From positions 1,054,001 to 1,118,000 of the forward strand of contig NZ_CP102258.1 in NCBI RefSeq assembly GCF_025146565.1: DNA of 64,000 bases. The letters run 5' to 3'. The notes under the pieces are model-generated. The model had not been told where the DNA came from. It worked only from the letters and a program-made list of their open reading frames with translations, and did not search any database. Within the stretch, counting starts at the first letter, position 1; each line of letters opens with the position of its first letter. A program made the position numbers and the translations under genes. Below, piece after piece: positions 54,655-62,300 of the stretch. The DNA comes from Bacteroides eggerthii (GTDB taxonomy: Bacteria; Bacteroidota; Bacteroidia; Bacteroidales; Bacteroidaceae).

Positions 54655-55575
54655 ATGATTAAGGACTACAATGATTTAGGAGTAGAATTCAAGTATCTTA
54701 TTGTAAATGATATGGACCGGAAGTATGGCCTGTGGGCGAATACTGTGGGGTTTCAGTCCATTCAGCCGAATTCTCCCTATCCTTTAAGAGATCATCCCTC
54801 GGGTTATTTTTTTAATACACAGAAAGGGCGTGTCCTACGCGAATATCAGTTTGTCTATATAACAAAAGGCCGAGGGGTGTTTGCTTCGGAGAATACACCG
54901 GAGAAACCACTATGCAGAGGTCGTTTGATAGTTCTTTTCCCCGGGCAATGGCATACTTATCACCCTTATCGGCAGACCGGTTGGAATGAATATTATATAG
55001 GTTTCGAAGGGCCTGTTATTGACAATCTGATGAAAAATGGTTTCTTGTCTAAGGATAACCAGGTGCTTGAAGTCGGTTTGAACGAAGAACTGGTATCTCT
55101 TTTTTCCCGGGCTTTGGAGATTGCGGAGGCCGATAAAATATCTTCCCAGCAATATCTTGCCGGTATCGTTTTACATATGATGGGGATGATACTGTCTGTT
55201 TCTAAGAATAAGATTTTTGAGATAGGCGATATTGATCAGAAAATAGAGCAGGCTAAGATTATTATGAATGAAAATGTCTTTAATAATATTGATCCGGAAG
55301 AATTGGCTATGAGGCTAAATATTAGTTATTCTTGGTTCAGGAAGGTGTTTAGGGACTATACCGGTTATGCTCCTGCCAAATATTTCCAAGAATTGAAATT
55401 GCGGAAAGCTAAACAATTATTGCTTAGTACCTCTCAGTCCGTCAAAGAGATTTCTTTTATGCTTGCTTATAAATCCACCGAACATTTTTTTGCCTCATTT
55501 AAGAAGCGTACCGGTTTCACTCCATTGGAATATCGTTCTTTTGGCAGGGAGACTGATGCGGAGAATGAATATTGA
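54655..55575 (+). CDS. rhaR: AraC-family regulator, probable RhaR
   Basis: 306 aa. The N-terminal cupin-like sensor includes YQFVYITKGRGVFASE and LFPGQWHTYHPYRQTGWNEY. C-terminal double HTH: IDPEELAMRLNISYSWFRKV and VKEISFMLAYKSTEHFFASF, ending FKKRTGFTPLEYR. It lies directly downstream of the rha operon with its own promoter, the position of the known positive regulator RhaR in B. thetaiotaomicron. Role as rhamnose-responsive activator is inferred from that context. Confidence 0.85.
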   Translation: MIKDYNDLGVEFKYLIVNDMDRKYGLWANTVGFQSIQPNSPYPLRDHPSGYFFNTQKGRVLREYQFVYITKGRGVFASENTPEKPLCRGRLIVLFPGQWHTYHPYRQTGWNEYYIGFEGPVIDNLMKNGFLSKDNQVLEVGLNEELVSLFSRALEIAEADKISSQQYLAGIVLHMMGMILSVSKNKIFEIGDIDQKIEQAKIIMNENVFNNIDPEELAMRLNISYSWFRKVFRDYTGYAPAKYFQELKLRKAKQLLLSTSQSVKEISFMLAYKSTEHFFASFKKRTGFTPLEYRSFGRETDAENEY

Positions 55576-55590
55576 CTCAGTTGGAATAAA

Positions 55591-55628
55591 AAAACGACAA
55601 GCTGTATAATACAGCTTGTCGTTTTTTT
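55591..55628. terminator. Bidirectional terminator after rhaR
   Basis: CGACAAGCTGTA (55595-55606) pairs perfectly with TACAGCTTGTCG (55610-55621); A-run before and T7 after. It marks the last core position before the element at tRNA-Pro. Confidence 0.92.
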
Positions 55629-55744
55629 ATTGTCGGCTACACTATCGAATTATCGAACAAGTTTATAGTGGATTTTGAGAAGATTATCCAATTTTTAGGC
55701 AAGTACAGTAATATACAAACAGAAACTATTTTGAAGGGGAAATA

Positions 55745-55792
55745 AGTGTCTATTTCCTTTTGGGAAAAGAAATAGTACTGTAACCCGACACT
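55745..55792. repeat. Nested hairpin upstream of the element's first gene
   Basis: CTATTTCCTTTT pairs with AAAAGAAATAG (one bulge, loop GGG), enclosed by AGTGTC at 55745-55750 and GACACT at 55787-55792. The remainder of 55630-55944 shows no gene. Confidence 0.5.
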
Positions 55793-55944
55793 CTGAATAT
55801 TGTATTTTAGTAGGCGTGATTGATAATAACAAACGACTCTGTATCTAAATTTTCTGGTCCAGATATTTTTTTCTGTGAAATCAGCCTACTATTCTTTACA
55901 TTCTTACTTCATTTGACTATTTATCTAGTATAAAATCAATTAAT

Positions 55945-56142
55945 ATGGATAATATAGGAAAGAGAATGTATCGCAATCTTGGAGACGATACCAAAGCAAA
56001 AATCAGTCAATCATTAAGAGGTAGAAGTAAGTCAGCTTCGCATATCCAAGCAATATCACAAGGCATGAGTAATTACTGGAAGACTATACCAGTCAAACCA
56101 GATGATAACCCAAGTGACAAGACAGAAAAAGAGGGGCAGTAA
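55945..56142 (+). CDS. 65-aa NUMOD3-like small protein
   Basis: Short basic protein with DDTKAKISQSLRGRSKSASH followed by IQAISQGMSNYWK. The T-K-x-K-I-S-x-S-L-x-G-R pattern is that of NUMOD3, a helical DNA-binding module of homing endonucleases, here single and without a nuclease domain. It lies 108 bp ahead of the Rep gene on the same strand. A DNA-binding or replication-control role is inference. Confidence 0.55.
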   Translation: MDNIGKRMYRNLGDDTKAKISQSLRGRSKSASHIQAISQGMSNYWKTIPVKPDDNPSDKTEKEGQ

Positions 56143-56250
56143 TCCCCCTCTCTTTTCATAGTCCTTTGATATACTCCATTATCAAAGGGGGAAATTGTAG
56201 CCTACAGAGTACATTTCCCACAAGAATAAAAGAATAACTTTAATTTTTTA

Positions 56251-57249
56251 ATGACATCGCAATATGAAACGAAACGATTAATCACTTTTGATAGAATTAA
56301 AATTAAATCCAACTATAAATATCTTCTCAATACTAAAGTGAAGTTTAATGAAATGTTTCATTCACGTAGTGGAGAGAAAATAGGTATATTTTATAGTTCT
56401 AAAGATGATATAAATATACCTTATAACCTTTATATAGCTGTCAGTTATATAAAACAAACCTTAACTCTTGAATTTTCCAGTAAGATTTTGAAAGAAAAAT
56501 ATCCAGACTTAATTTCAAGAGATACTATCAAAGAATGTCTAACCAATATAAACCAACTAAATATTTGTGATATTGACGTAGATAGTATCTTATCAAATGG
56601 GGCAATTACATCAGTAGATGTAACTTATGATGCAAACCTTATTCTAAGTGATAATCTTCTGGACGCTCTTAATTCGCAAGTAAACAACTATAGACGCTTC
56701 AAGTGGGCACATTACGATAAAGAGGGCATTATGTTTACTAAAGATGTGAAATCCAAAGATTGTACGGAAACAATTATCTTATACAATAAGGAAAAAGAAA
56801 TATGTACCAGCCATAATAAAGACTTCTTAAATAGTTTATCACAACCACAAACAGTAATGAACTATTTCAAAGGAAAAACCCGATTTGAAGTCACATTAGA
56901 CACACCTAAAAAGATAATGAACTATTTGAATTTAGCCGACACTAAAATATCCAGTGTATTAAATTCCGATACAAACCCTATCCTTACTCAATTTGACAAG
57001 GTTTTCAGTAATTCTACAGCCAATATGCCAAACACAACTTTTGATGATTACGAAAATTGGGCAATGAAAATCATTCTTGAAAGGTACAATGGTGACTTAA
57101 AACTACTGGAGCAAGATGTTAGGAGCAAATTCAGTTCACGCAGTGGGGCAACAAAACGAATGAAAAAATTTGAAACGGTCTATCATGCAATGACATCAGC
57201 CTCAACCAGTGGAAACCCTATTGAAAAGATACGTAATCTATTACTTTGA
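56251..57249 (+). CDS. Phage/plasmid replication initiator-like protein (gene II/X type)
   Basis: 332 aa, no signal. N-terminal beta-rich part (LITFDRIKIKSNYKYLL, LTLEFSSKILKEKYPDLISR), a central block ITSVDVTYDANLIL and ETIILYNKEKEI, and FKGKTRFEVTLDTPKKIMNY, which together resemble replication proteins of filamentous phages and small plasmids (II/X, CRI). I could not locate an unambiguous HUH motif. Suggests the element replicates as a circle after excision. Followed by a strong terminator. Confidence 0.6.
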   Translation: MTSQYETKRLITFDRIKIKSNYKYLLNTKVKFNEMFHSRSGEKIGIFYSSKDDINIPYNLYIAVSYIKQTLTLEFSSKILKEKYPDLISRDTIKECLTNINQLNICDIDVDSILSNGAITSVDVTYDANLILSDNLLDALNSQVNNYRRFKWAHYDKEGIMFTKDVKSKDCTETIILYNKEKEICTSHNKDFLNSLSQPQTVMNYFKGKTRFEVTLDTPKKIMNYLNLADTKISSVLNSDTNPILTQFDKVFSNSTANMPNTTFDDYENWAMKIILERYNGDLKLLEQDVRSKFSSRSGATKRMKKFETVYHAMTSASTSGNPIEKIRNLLL

Positions 57250-57267
57250 TGAGGCTTGTGTGTCAAA

Positions 57268-57321
57268 AAGAAAAGTGTATCATTTTAATCTTATAAAAGA
57301 CCTATTGATACACTTTTTCTT
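57268..57321. terminator. Bidirectional terminator between rep and the lipoprotein gene
   Basis: AAGAAAAGTGTATCA pairs with TGATACACTTTTTCTT, with A-rich and T-rich sides, between two convergent genes. Confidence 0.8.
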
Positions 57322-57351
57322 GTATCATTTTAATTTAAAAGATTAAATTTC

Positions 57352-57843
57352 TTATTCTAATATCTTATATGGGATAGTCAGTGTTCCATTTAATATTACT
57401 TCTTTTTTAAGATTATTGGTATATTTCAAATTCTTAAATTCCAATGTTAGTACCTTTTTTGAAGTATCAATATTTTGAACCACTAGATTACCAGAACGAA
57501 AATCACTATCTGTAATATATTCATCTCCACTATTATATTCCATTAATAGCCCTAATTTACTGGTAATATCACTTCCTGCTGAAAGATTTTCTAGCTTGGT
57601 GGATAGAGTACCTTGAATATACACTCCAGTATTAATAACGCTGGCGTCATTTACCCAGAATGTAAAAGCTCTGAAAGAGGTGGAAGGGTCATACTCACCT
57701 TCAATACTTTTGACCTTAATAGCTTCGCCATTCATTGTCAGACTGGAAGCTGCACCCGAATTGTCATCATCGTCTTTTGAACATGACGCAAAAACACACG
57801 CAGTCAATATGACTACAAAAAGCATAAATAAATTCTTTTTCAT
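57352..57843 (-). CDS. Lipoprotein of unknown function
   Basis: 163 aa. Lipobox VFASC followed by SKDDDD, the acidic surface-export pattern of Bacteroidetes. The mature part is predicted mainly beta strand (LTMNGEAIKVKSIEG, FTFWVNDASVI, NGTLTIPYK), similar in feel to small calycin-like Bacteroides lipoproteins. No known domain recognised. The only leftward gene of the element, so it is probably cargo; a surface role such as blocking related elements or phage is speculation. Confidence 0.7.
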   Translation of the reverse strand: MKKNLFMLFVVILTACVFASCSKDDDDNSGAASSLTMNGEAIKVKSIEGEYDPSTSFRAFTFWVNDASVINTGVYIQGTLSTKLENLSAGSDITSKLGLLMEYNSGDEYITDSDFRSGNLVVQNIDTSKKVLTLEFKNLKYTNNLKKEVILNGTLTIPYKILE

Positions 57844-57899
57844 TTTAAAATAAGATTTGTGCTATCTGCCCCCGATAAGCGGTTTATAAATGGGAAGAA

Positions 57900-57976
57900 G
57901 CGTGGGCAATTCGTTAGTTTATTTGTTTTCAAGGCTCTGGTAAACCCACACACAAAATAAACAACGACGCCCACGC
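57900..57976 (+). other. Structured region, hairpin 1
   Basis: Left arm 57900-57924 and right arm 57955-57976 share three paired blocks: GCGTGGGC/GCCCACGC (8 bp), TCGTT/AACGA (5 bp) and GTTTATTT/AAATAAAC (8 bp), with small bulges. The 30-nt loop (57925-57954) carries GTTTTCA, TCTGGTAAA and CACACACA. See hairpin 2, which holds the same loop core inverted. Confidence 0.8.
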
Positions 57977-57992
57977 CCCCTATAAAACAAGG

Positions 57993-58079
57993 ACGTGAGC
58001 GTTTAGTTGTCATTATCTCTGTGTGTGAAAGAATTTACCAGATTCTGAAAACGAGATAATATCCTAAACGCTTCTACGT
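57993..58079 (-). other. Structured region, hairpin 2 (inverted homologue of hairpin 1)
   Basis: Left arm 57993-58019 and right arm 58053-58079 pair in three blocks (ACGT, AGCGTTTAG and ATTATCTC with their complements, 21 bp in all). The 33-nt loop read on the minus strand gives GTTTTCA..TCTGGTAAA..CACACACA, as in hairpin 1. Stem sequences differ between the two hairpins. Sixteen bases separate them. The rest of 57844-58263 has no gene. Confidence 0.8.
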
Positions 58080-58234
58080 TAAATTTCTAATATGTCAGTG
58101 CAAAGATAATAGCTTTACTTTGATTATAAATGTTTAGTTGCATATTTTATTTTGATACAGATGATTTTATTGATTAACCGTCTGGTCTAGAGATTATTAA
58201 CTATGATTGTTGTGCCAATTTGAAGCTGGAACCG

Positions 58235-58242
58235 TATATTTG
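58235..58242 (+). promoter_or_regulatory. -7 box of the resolvase gene
   Basis: TATATTTG, 21 bases before the ATG at 58264. Confidence 0.55.
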
Positions 58243-58263
58243 TACAGTTAAATAGTAATTAAT

Positions 58264-58884
58264 ATGAAAACAGCAGTAATTTTAGCACGAGTAAGTACAA
58301 TGGCGCAAGATTTTGACCGTCAGGTTGATGAGCTGAAATCTTATGCATTGAATAATGATTTGAATATAATGAAAATATTTGCTAATAAAATTAGTGGAGC
58401 TAAAAGTAATGATGAACGTTGTGAAATCATTGAACTGATACAGTATGTAAAAGAAAACCACGTTGATAAAGTATTGGTACTTGAAATCAGCCGCTTAGGA
58501 CGGAATACGCTGGAGGCTCTGAAAGTGATTGAGTTACTTAACCATGAGAAAATTTGTTTATGTGTAAAGAATTATAATATCGAAACGCTGGATAGCTTGG
58601 GAAATATTAATCCAATGGCACAATTCCTTATTACTATCTTACTGGAAGTTGCCAGAATGGAACGTGCTACAATTCGACAACGAATGGAAAGCGGATATGC
58701 ACATCATATACAAAATGGTGGGGTTGTTGGACGTAAACCTGGTTATCGTAAAACTATATCGGAGATGAAAGAACAGTATAAAGAAGAAATTAAACTGTTG
58801 AAAAGAAATTACTCTTTAAGAAATGTGTCTAAATTGACTGGTACGAGTGTAAATACTCTTCGTAAATTAGTCGGTTTAATGTAA
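58264..58884 (+). CDS. Small serine resolvase/invertase
   Basis: 206 aa. N-terminal catalytic domain: ILARVSTMAQDFDRQVDEL (catalytic Ser in RVST), VLVLEISRLGRNTLEALK (the conserved S-R-L-x-R), then the long helix LITILLEVARMERATIRQRM, and a C-terminal HTH (LRNVSKLTGTSVNTLRKLVG). Such enzymes resolve dimers or invert DNA. The two hairpins 185-364 bp upstream are candidate target sites, though their layout is not that of a normal res site. Confidence 0.9.
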   Translation: MKTAVILARVSTMAQDFDRQVDELKSYALNNDLNIMKIFANKISGAKSNDERCEIIELIQYVKENHVDKVLVLEISRLGRNTLEALKVIELLNHEKICLCVKNYNIETLDSLGNINPMAQFLITILLEVARMERATIRQRMESGYAHHIQNGGVVGRKPGYRKTISEMKEQYKEEIKLLKRNYSLRNVSKLTGTSVNTLRKLVGLM

Positions 58885-58921
58885 ATTAACGCAATAGGGT
58901 GGTAAAATAATCTATAAGTCG

Positions 58922-58929
58922 TATATTTG
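58922..58929 (+). promoter_or_regulatory. -7 box of the small-peptide/recombinase transcript
   Basis: TATATTTG; transcription would start near 58936 and give a leader of about 160 nt before the 42-aa ORF. Confidence 0.55.
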
Positions 58930-58992
58930 CTTGGAAGAAAAGTAAATCCACCACGAAAGACACTTCAAATTCAATTTATTGGAACAAGTTAG

Positions 58993-59052
58993 GAGCAGGA
59001 AGCACGTTCATGTGTATGCACTTCCCTGCTCTGTGGATATTGCATGAACGTG
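58993..59052 (+). other. Structured leader ahead of the recombinase
   Basis: GAGCAGGAAG (58993) pairs with CTTCCCTGCTC (59021) with one bulge. The loop contains CACGTTCATG (59003-59012), which is also perfectly complementary to CATGAACGTG (59043-59052). The two pairings are mutually exclusive in part, so an RNA switch or attenuator is conceivable. Confidence 0.55.
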
Positions 59053-59098
59053 TGAAAATAAGTCGTGCAATGGCATGACAAATAATCCTTTATAACAA

Positions 59099-59227
59099 AT
59101 GTTTAACGAGGATGAATTGAAAGTTTATGATAAGAAATTTCAAGCAATAGGTATTTTAGACAAAGAAGAACAAAAAAAGATACTGGAGTTCTTCTATACA
59201 TTAGGTATTATTACGTTTAACCTTTAA
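59099..59227 (+). CDS. 42-aa protein ahead of the serine recombinase
   Basis: ATG 59099, stop TAA 59225-59227, product beginning MFNEDELKVYDKKFQAIG and continuing LDKEEQKKILEFFYTLG. Acidic, helical in appearance, unrecognised. It ends 11 bp before the recombinase start. A similar small ORF precedes the recombinase pseudogene at tRNA-Leu (8175-8336), which supports it as a real gene. Confidence 0.55.
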   Translation: MFNEDELKVYDKKFQAIGILDKEEQKKILEFFYTLGIITFNL

Positions 59228-59238
59228 TTTGATGATTT

Positions 59239-60822
59239 ATGAGTAAGAAAAAGAGTAAAGAGAAAGTAGTAGAGTATTCCAAATTGGAACATAAAGTTGC
59301 TGCTGTCTGGACACGAGTCTCAACGGGAAAACAAGCGGACAACAACGGTAGTTTAGAGTCTCAAAAAAGAATTTGTGATGAATATGCTGCTAGTAAAGGT
59401 ATCCGTATAAAAGAATATTTTGGGGATACTAATGAGAGCGCACAGACTGAGGGAAAACTATATCGTAATATGATTGAAAAAGTGGCTAAAGATAAGGAGA
59501 TTAATGTAATATTAGTTGCTTCTTATGACCGCTTTAGTCGTACAGGTCCAGAAGGTATAATGACAAAGGCATATTTAAAAGCAAAAGGCATTTTTGTCGT
59601 TTCAGCAACGCAAGCAACCGACCCAGATAGTGCGGCTGGTACATTCATGGAGAATATAATTTTTCTTTTTAATCAATTTGAAAATAGTTTAAGGAGGGAT
59701 AAAGCTGTTATTGGCATGACTGATTGTCTAAGAAAGGGTAATTGGTTTTCCAAACCGCCATTAGGGTATAATAAAGTAAAGGTTGAAAAAGACCATATTC
59801 TTACAGTAAATGAAACGGGCAGAATATTGCGTAATGCTTTTATCTGGAAAGCTACAGAGGGGATTGGGGATATAGAAATAGTTCAGCGGTTAAAGGAATT
59901 AGGGTTATCTATTGACCGAAAACATTTGAATAAAATTCTGCATAATCCATTTTACTGTGGGTATATACAGCATAGTTTGTTGGGTGATGAAATTATAAAA
60001 GGTAATCAAGAGATATTAATTGATGAGGCTACCTTTAATAAAGTGAATGGCATATCTAATACTGGATATGAACATAAAAAAATAACAGAGCCATTTCCAT
60101 TGAAAAGGCATATCATCTGTTCAGACTGTGGTGGCTATTTAACTGGATACACAGTGAAAGCACGTGGGAAGGATTATTATAAATGCAATAAGAAAGGATG
60201 CAAGAGTAATCACAGTACAGAAAAGTTGCATCAGAAATATATCAATCTTTTGAATGAATATAATATACCAGATGAATATATTCCGATACTCACAGACGTT
60301 TTAAGAAAGGTTTTTGAAGAATACAACCAAAATAAAGGTGAAACAAAGAAAGTCCTTTTAAAACGAAAAACAGAGTGTGAAAATCAAATTAATGCAGTCA
60401 AAGTAAGGTTGGGTTTAGGGGAAATCAATAATGAAATATATACGGCTACTATGGGCGAATTAAATTCAAGATTAGCAGAGGTCAAAAGAGGTCTTGAAGA
60501 TGCAGGGAAAAATTTATCGAACATGATGAAATATATCAATCAAACGATTGAAATGTCTTGTAAATTAGGTAGTTTATGGAATGATAGCAACTTTGTGGAT
60601 AGGCAAAAAGTACAGAATTTAGTCTTTCCAAGTGGAATTTACTTCGATAAGGAAAAAGATGATTATCGAACAGAAAATGAGAATGAAGTATTTAAGATTT
60701 TCCGCAGATTTACAGAGACTTACAAGGATGAAAAAGAAAAAGCGACAACCGATTTTGCTCGTTTGTCGCCTTCTGTCGGAATGAGGCGACTCGAACGCCC
60801 GACCCCTACGTCCCGAACGTAG
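59239..60822 (+). CDS. Large serine recombinase (element integrase)
   Basis: 527 aa, intact. Catalytic domain with VWTRVSTGKQADNNGS (Ser in RVST) and VASYDRFSRTGPEG; recombinase domain (KPPLGYNKVKV to ILHNPFYCGYIQHS); zinc ribbon CSDCGG and CNKKGCKSN; coiled coil (about 360-460); C-terminal QKVQNLVFPSGIYFDKEKDD. The last about 15 codons lie within the tRNA-Pro gene on the other strand and end there, so the C-terminus depends on the chromosome side of the junction. Homologous to the pseudogene at 6510-8188. Confidence 0.93.
   Translation: MSKKKSKEKVVEYSKLEHKVAAVWTRVSTGKQADNNGSLESQKRICDEYAASKGIRIKEYFGDTNESAQTEGKLYRNMIEKVAKDKEINVILVASYDRFSRTGPEGIMTKAYLKAKGIFVVSATQATDPDSAAGTFMENIIFLFNQFENSLRRDKAVIGMTDCLRKGNWFSKPPLGYNKVKVEKDHILTVNETGRILRNAFIWKATEGIGDIEIVQRLKELGLSIDRKHLNKILHNPFYCGYIQHSLLGDEIIKGNQEILIDEATFNKVNGISNTGYEHKKITEPFPLKRHIICSDCGGYLTGYTVKARGKDYYKCNKKGCKSNHSTEKLHQKYINLLNEYNIPDEYIPILTDVLRKVFEEYNQNKGETKKVLLKRKTECENQINAVKVRLGLGEINNEIYTATMGELNSRLAEVKRGLEDAGKNLSNMMKYINQTIEMSCKLGSLWNDSNFVDRQKVQNLVFPSGIYFDKEKDDYRTENENEVFKIFRRFTETYKDEKEKATTDFARLSPSVGMRRLERPTPTSRT
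60732..60770 (-). terminator. Terminator of the tRNA-Phe/tRNA-Pro operon
   Basis: On the minus strand GCGACAA pairs with TTGTCGC, followed by TTTTTCTTTTT. It lies inside the recombinase coding end on the plus strand, mirroring the situation at tRNA-Leu. Confidence 0.75.
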
Positions 60823-60848
60823 TGCGCTACCAACTGCGCTACATTCCG
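60776..60848 (-). tRNA. tRNA-Pro (CGG), integration site
   Basis: 73 nt. Acceptor CGGAATG/CATTCCG, D arm GCGCAGTTGGTAGCGC, anticodon loop TTCGGGA in stem CTACG/CGTAG (anticodon CGG), T arm GTTCGAGTC. CCA not encoded. Its 3' half is overlapped by the recombinase end. Confidence 0.95.
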
Positions 60849-60865
60849 ATGCCCTTTCAAAAAAG

Positions 60866-60938
60866 TGGTGCCACCAGGAATCGAACCGGGGACACAAGGA
60901 TTTTCAGTCCTTTGCTCTACCAACTGAGCTATGGCACC
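60866..60938 (-). tRNA. tRNA-Phe (GAA)
   Basis: 73 nt. Acceptor GGTGCCA/TGGCACC, discriminator A, anticodon stem AAGGA/TCCTT with loop CTGAAAA (anticodon GAA), T arm GGTTCGATTCC. Promoter -7 box at 60956-60963; co-transcribed with tRNA-Pro. Confidence 0.95.
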
Positions 60939-60955
60939 TTTTTTGTTTGCGGGTG

Positions 60956-60963
60956 CAAAGATA
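60956..60963 (-). promoter_or_regulatory. -7 box of the tRNA-Phe/Pro operon
   Basis: TATCTTTG on the minus strand, the same -7 sequence as for the tRNA-Gly/Leu operon, 17 bases from tRNA-Phe. Confidence 0.7.
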
Positions 60964-61006
60964 AAGAGAATTTTTTATATTGCAAGGCTTTTTGGGAAAT
61001 TTATTA

Positions 61007-61050
61007 GAAAAATCCCCTTTGCAACTTTACTGAATGAAGACAAAGGGGAT
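61007..61050 (-). terminator. Terminator of mdh
   Basis: On the minus strand ATCCCCTTT pairs with AAAGGGGAT over a 21-nt loop, followed by TTTTC. Confidence 0.75.
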
Positions 61051-61090
61051 GTTGGTATTACTTATTGAAATAGATTTCGATACGGCTTTT

Positions 61091-62092
61091 TTAATCTATA
61101 TTAGGATTGATGCTGTGCCAGTCTTTAATCGGAGGTAGCACGCCCATTCCGATAACCTCATCACGCAGTTTGCAGAGATGTGCATAACTCTCTTTCAGTT
61201 TGGCTTCTTCTTCGGGTGTACCTTTTAATTCTTTGTAATGTACGCCTTCTTTGTTGATTTCAGTTTCCATAGCCATCATGATATGGTCAAAACCATGGCT
61301 GTGTACGTATGTGCCTGCCGGCCAGCGGAAAGGCTTTCCGCCCATAGCGGCAGCAATCATTTCGATAGAGACATAGGCGGGGCTTTGGAATGAAGAGCGG
61401 CCACGCAAGGCAATAATGTTGGCGCCGCCTTTGATAACCTTAGCTTGTATCTCTGTCCATTGTTCTTTAGTCAAGGCGGGAGTTCCGATGATGTCCAATA
61501 ACGGTTTGCCGTCCACTTTGGCAGTGGAGGCATATACGGCCATTTGTTCGCCATGTCCGCCATAAGTGCGACAATTCTCTATCTTGTCGGGGAGTATTCC
61601 AAAATGTTTGGAAAGCTCGCTGCGCAGGCGGGTACTGTCAAGCGCTGCCAATGTTGTGACTTGGGAAGGTTTCAATCCGGAATATAATAATGTGATCAGA
61701 CCGGTAATGTCCGCAGGGTTGAATATAACGACTACATGTTTTACGTCCGGACAGTAGGCTTTCACATTCTTTCCGAATTCTTCGGCAATGGCGGCATTGC
61801 CTTTCAATAAATCTTCGCGGGTCATGCCTGCTTTACGGGCGGCACCACCGGAAGACACTACATATCGGGCGCCGGTCAGCGCTTCTTTGATGTCGGAAGT
61901 GAACGTAAGGTTCAGTCCCTCGAATCCGCAGTGAAGCATTTCTTCGGCCACACCTTCCAGTCCGGGAGCATAAGGGTCATATAAACAAATGTTTGGGGTG
62001 AGACGCATCATAATTGCGGTCTGCGCCATGTTGGAGCCAATCATGCCGGCTGCTCCTACAATGGTTAGTTTTTCGTTTGTAAGAAAATCCAT
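61091..62092 (-). CDS. mdh: Malate dehydrogenase
   Basis: 333 aa. NAD-binding start LTIVGAAGMIGSNMAQTAIM, substrate Arg regions GGAARKAGMTREDLL and LDSTRLRSELSKHFG, and the catalytic His in YGGHGEQMAVYAS. It interconverts malate and oxaloacetate, in Bacteroides part of the reductive branch to fumarate and succinate. Divergent from the S1-domain gene. Confidence 0.93.
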   Translation of the reverse strand: MDFLTNEKLTIVGAAGMIGSNMAQTAIMMRLTPNICLYDPYAPGLEGVAEEMLHCGFEGLNLTFTSDIKEALTGARYVVSSGGAARKAGMTREDLLKGNAAIAEEFGKNVKAYCPDVKHVVVIFNPADITGLITLLYSGLKPSQVTTLAALDSTRLRSELSKHFGILPDKIENCRTYGGHGEQMAVYASTAKVDGKPLLDIIGTPALTKEQWTEIQAKVIKGGANIIALRGRSSFQSPAYVSIEMIAAAMGGKPFRWPAGTYVHSHGFDHIMMAMETEINKEGVHYKELKGTPEEEAKLKESYAHLCKLRDEVIGMGVLPPIKDWHSINPNID

Positions 62093-62144
62093 AATTATAT
62101 TATTTAAAGGTGAATAACAAACATTCTTTTGAATTGTTGTGCTA

Positions 62145-62152
62145 CAAAGATA
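62145..62152 (-). promoter_or_regulatory. -7 box of mdh
   Basis: TATCTTTG on the minus strand, 53 bases before the mdh start. Confidence 0.6.
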
Positions 62153-62221
62153 ACCATTTTCCCTGTGGAGTTGTTCATATAAAAAAGTTATCTTTTAGAG
62201 TGAAAAGTTATTCCTTATCTT

Positions 62222-62229
62222 TATCTTTG
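62222..62229 (+). promoter_or_regulatory. -7 box of the cvfB-like gene
   Basis: TATCTTTG; the start site near 62236 favours translation from 62301 over the upstream ATG at 62250. Confidence 0.6.
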
Positions 62230-62300
62230 CACAGAATGGAAAGATAAGTTTGGACCTGTTGGTATTATCTTTTTTGCAAACGTCACGAAATATAAATTAT

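Larger units (their letters stand above)
55640..60822. mobile_element. Integrated element at tRNA-Pro, about 5 kb
   Basis: Segment between the rhaR terminator and tRNA-Pro with AT-rich genes foreign to their neighbours: NUMOD3-like peptide, phage/plasmid Rep, lipoprotein, resolvase, small peptide, large serine recombinase. The right border lies in the overlap of recombinase and tRNA-Pro. The left border is only bracketed (55630-55940); I found no convincing repeat of the tRNA 3' end there. No relaxase or virion genes are visible, so a non-conjugative mobilisable or satellite-like element is the best description. Confidence 0.6.

Noticed and set aside
55631..55670. Possible left attachment site (TGTCGG shared with the tRNA-Pro junction)
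   Set aside because: Only six bases match and the flanking bases differ; too short to define the element border.
57900..58079. Integron attC or normal Tn3-type res site
   Set aside because: No integron integrase, no attC core triplets, and arms of 22-27 bp around 30-nt loops do not match 28-34 bp resolvase subsites.
57900..58079. CRISPR array
   Set aside because: Repeats are inverted, two in number and with diverged stems; no cas genes in the window.
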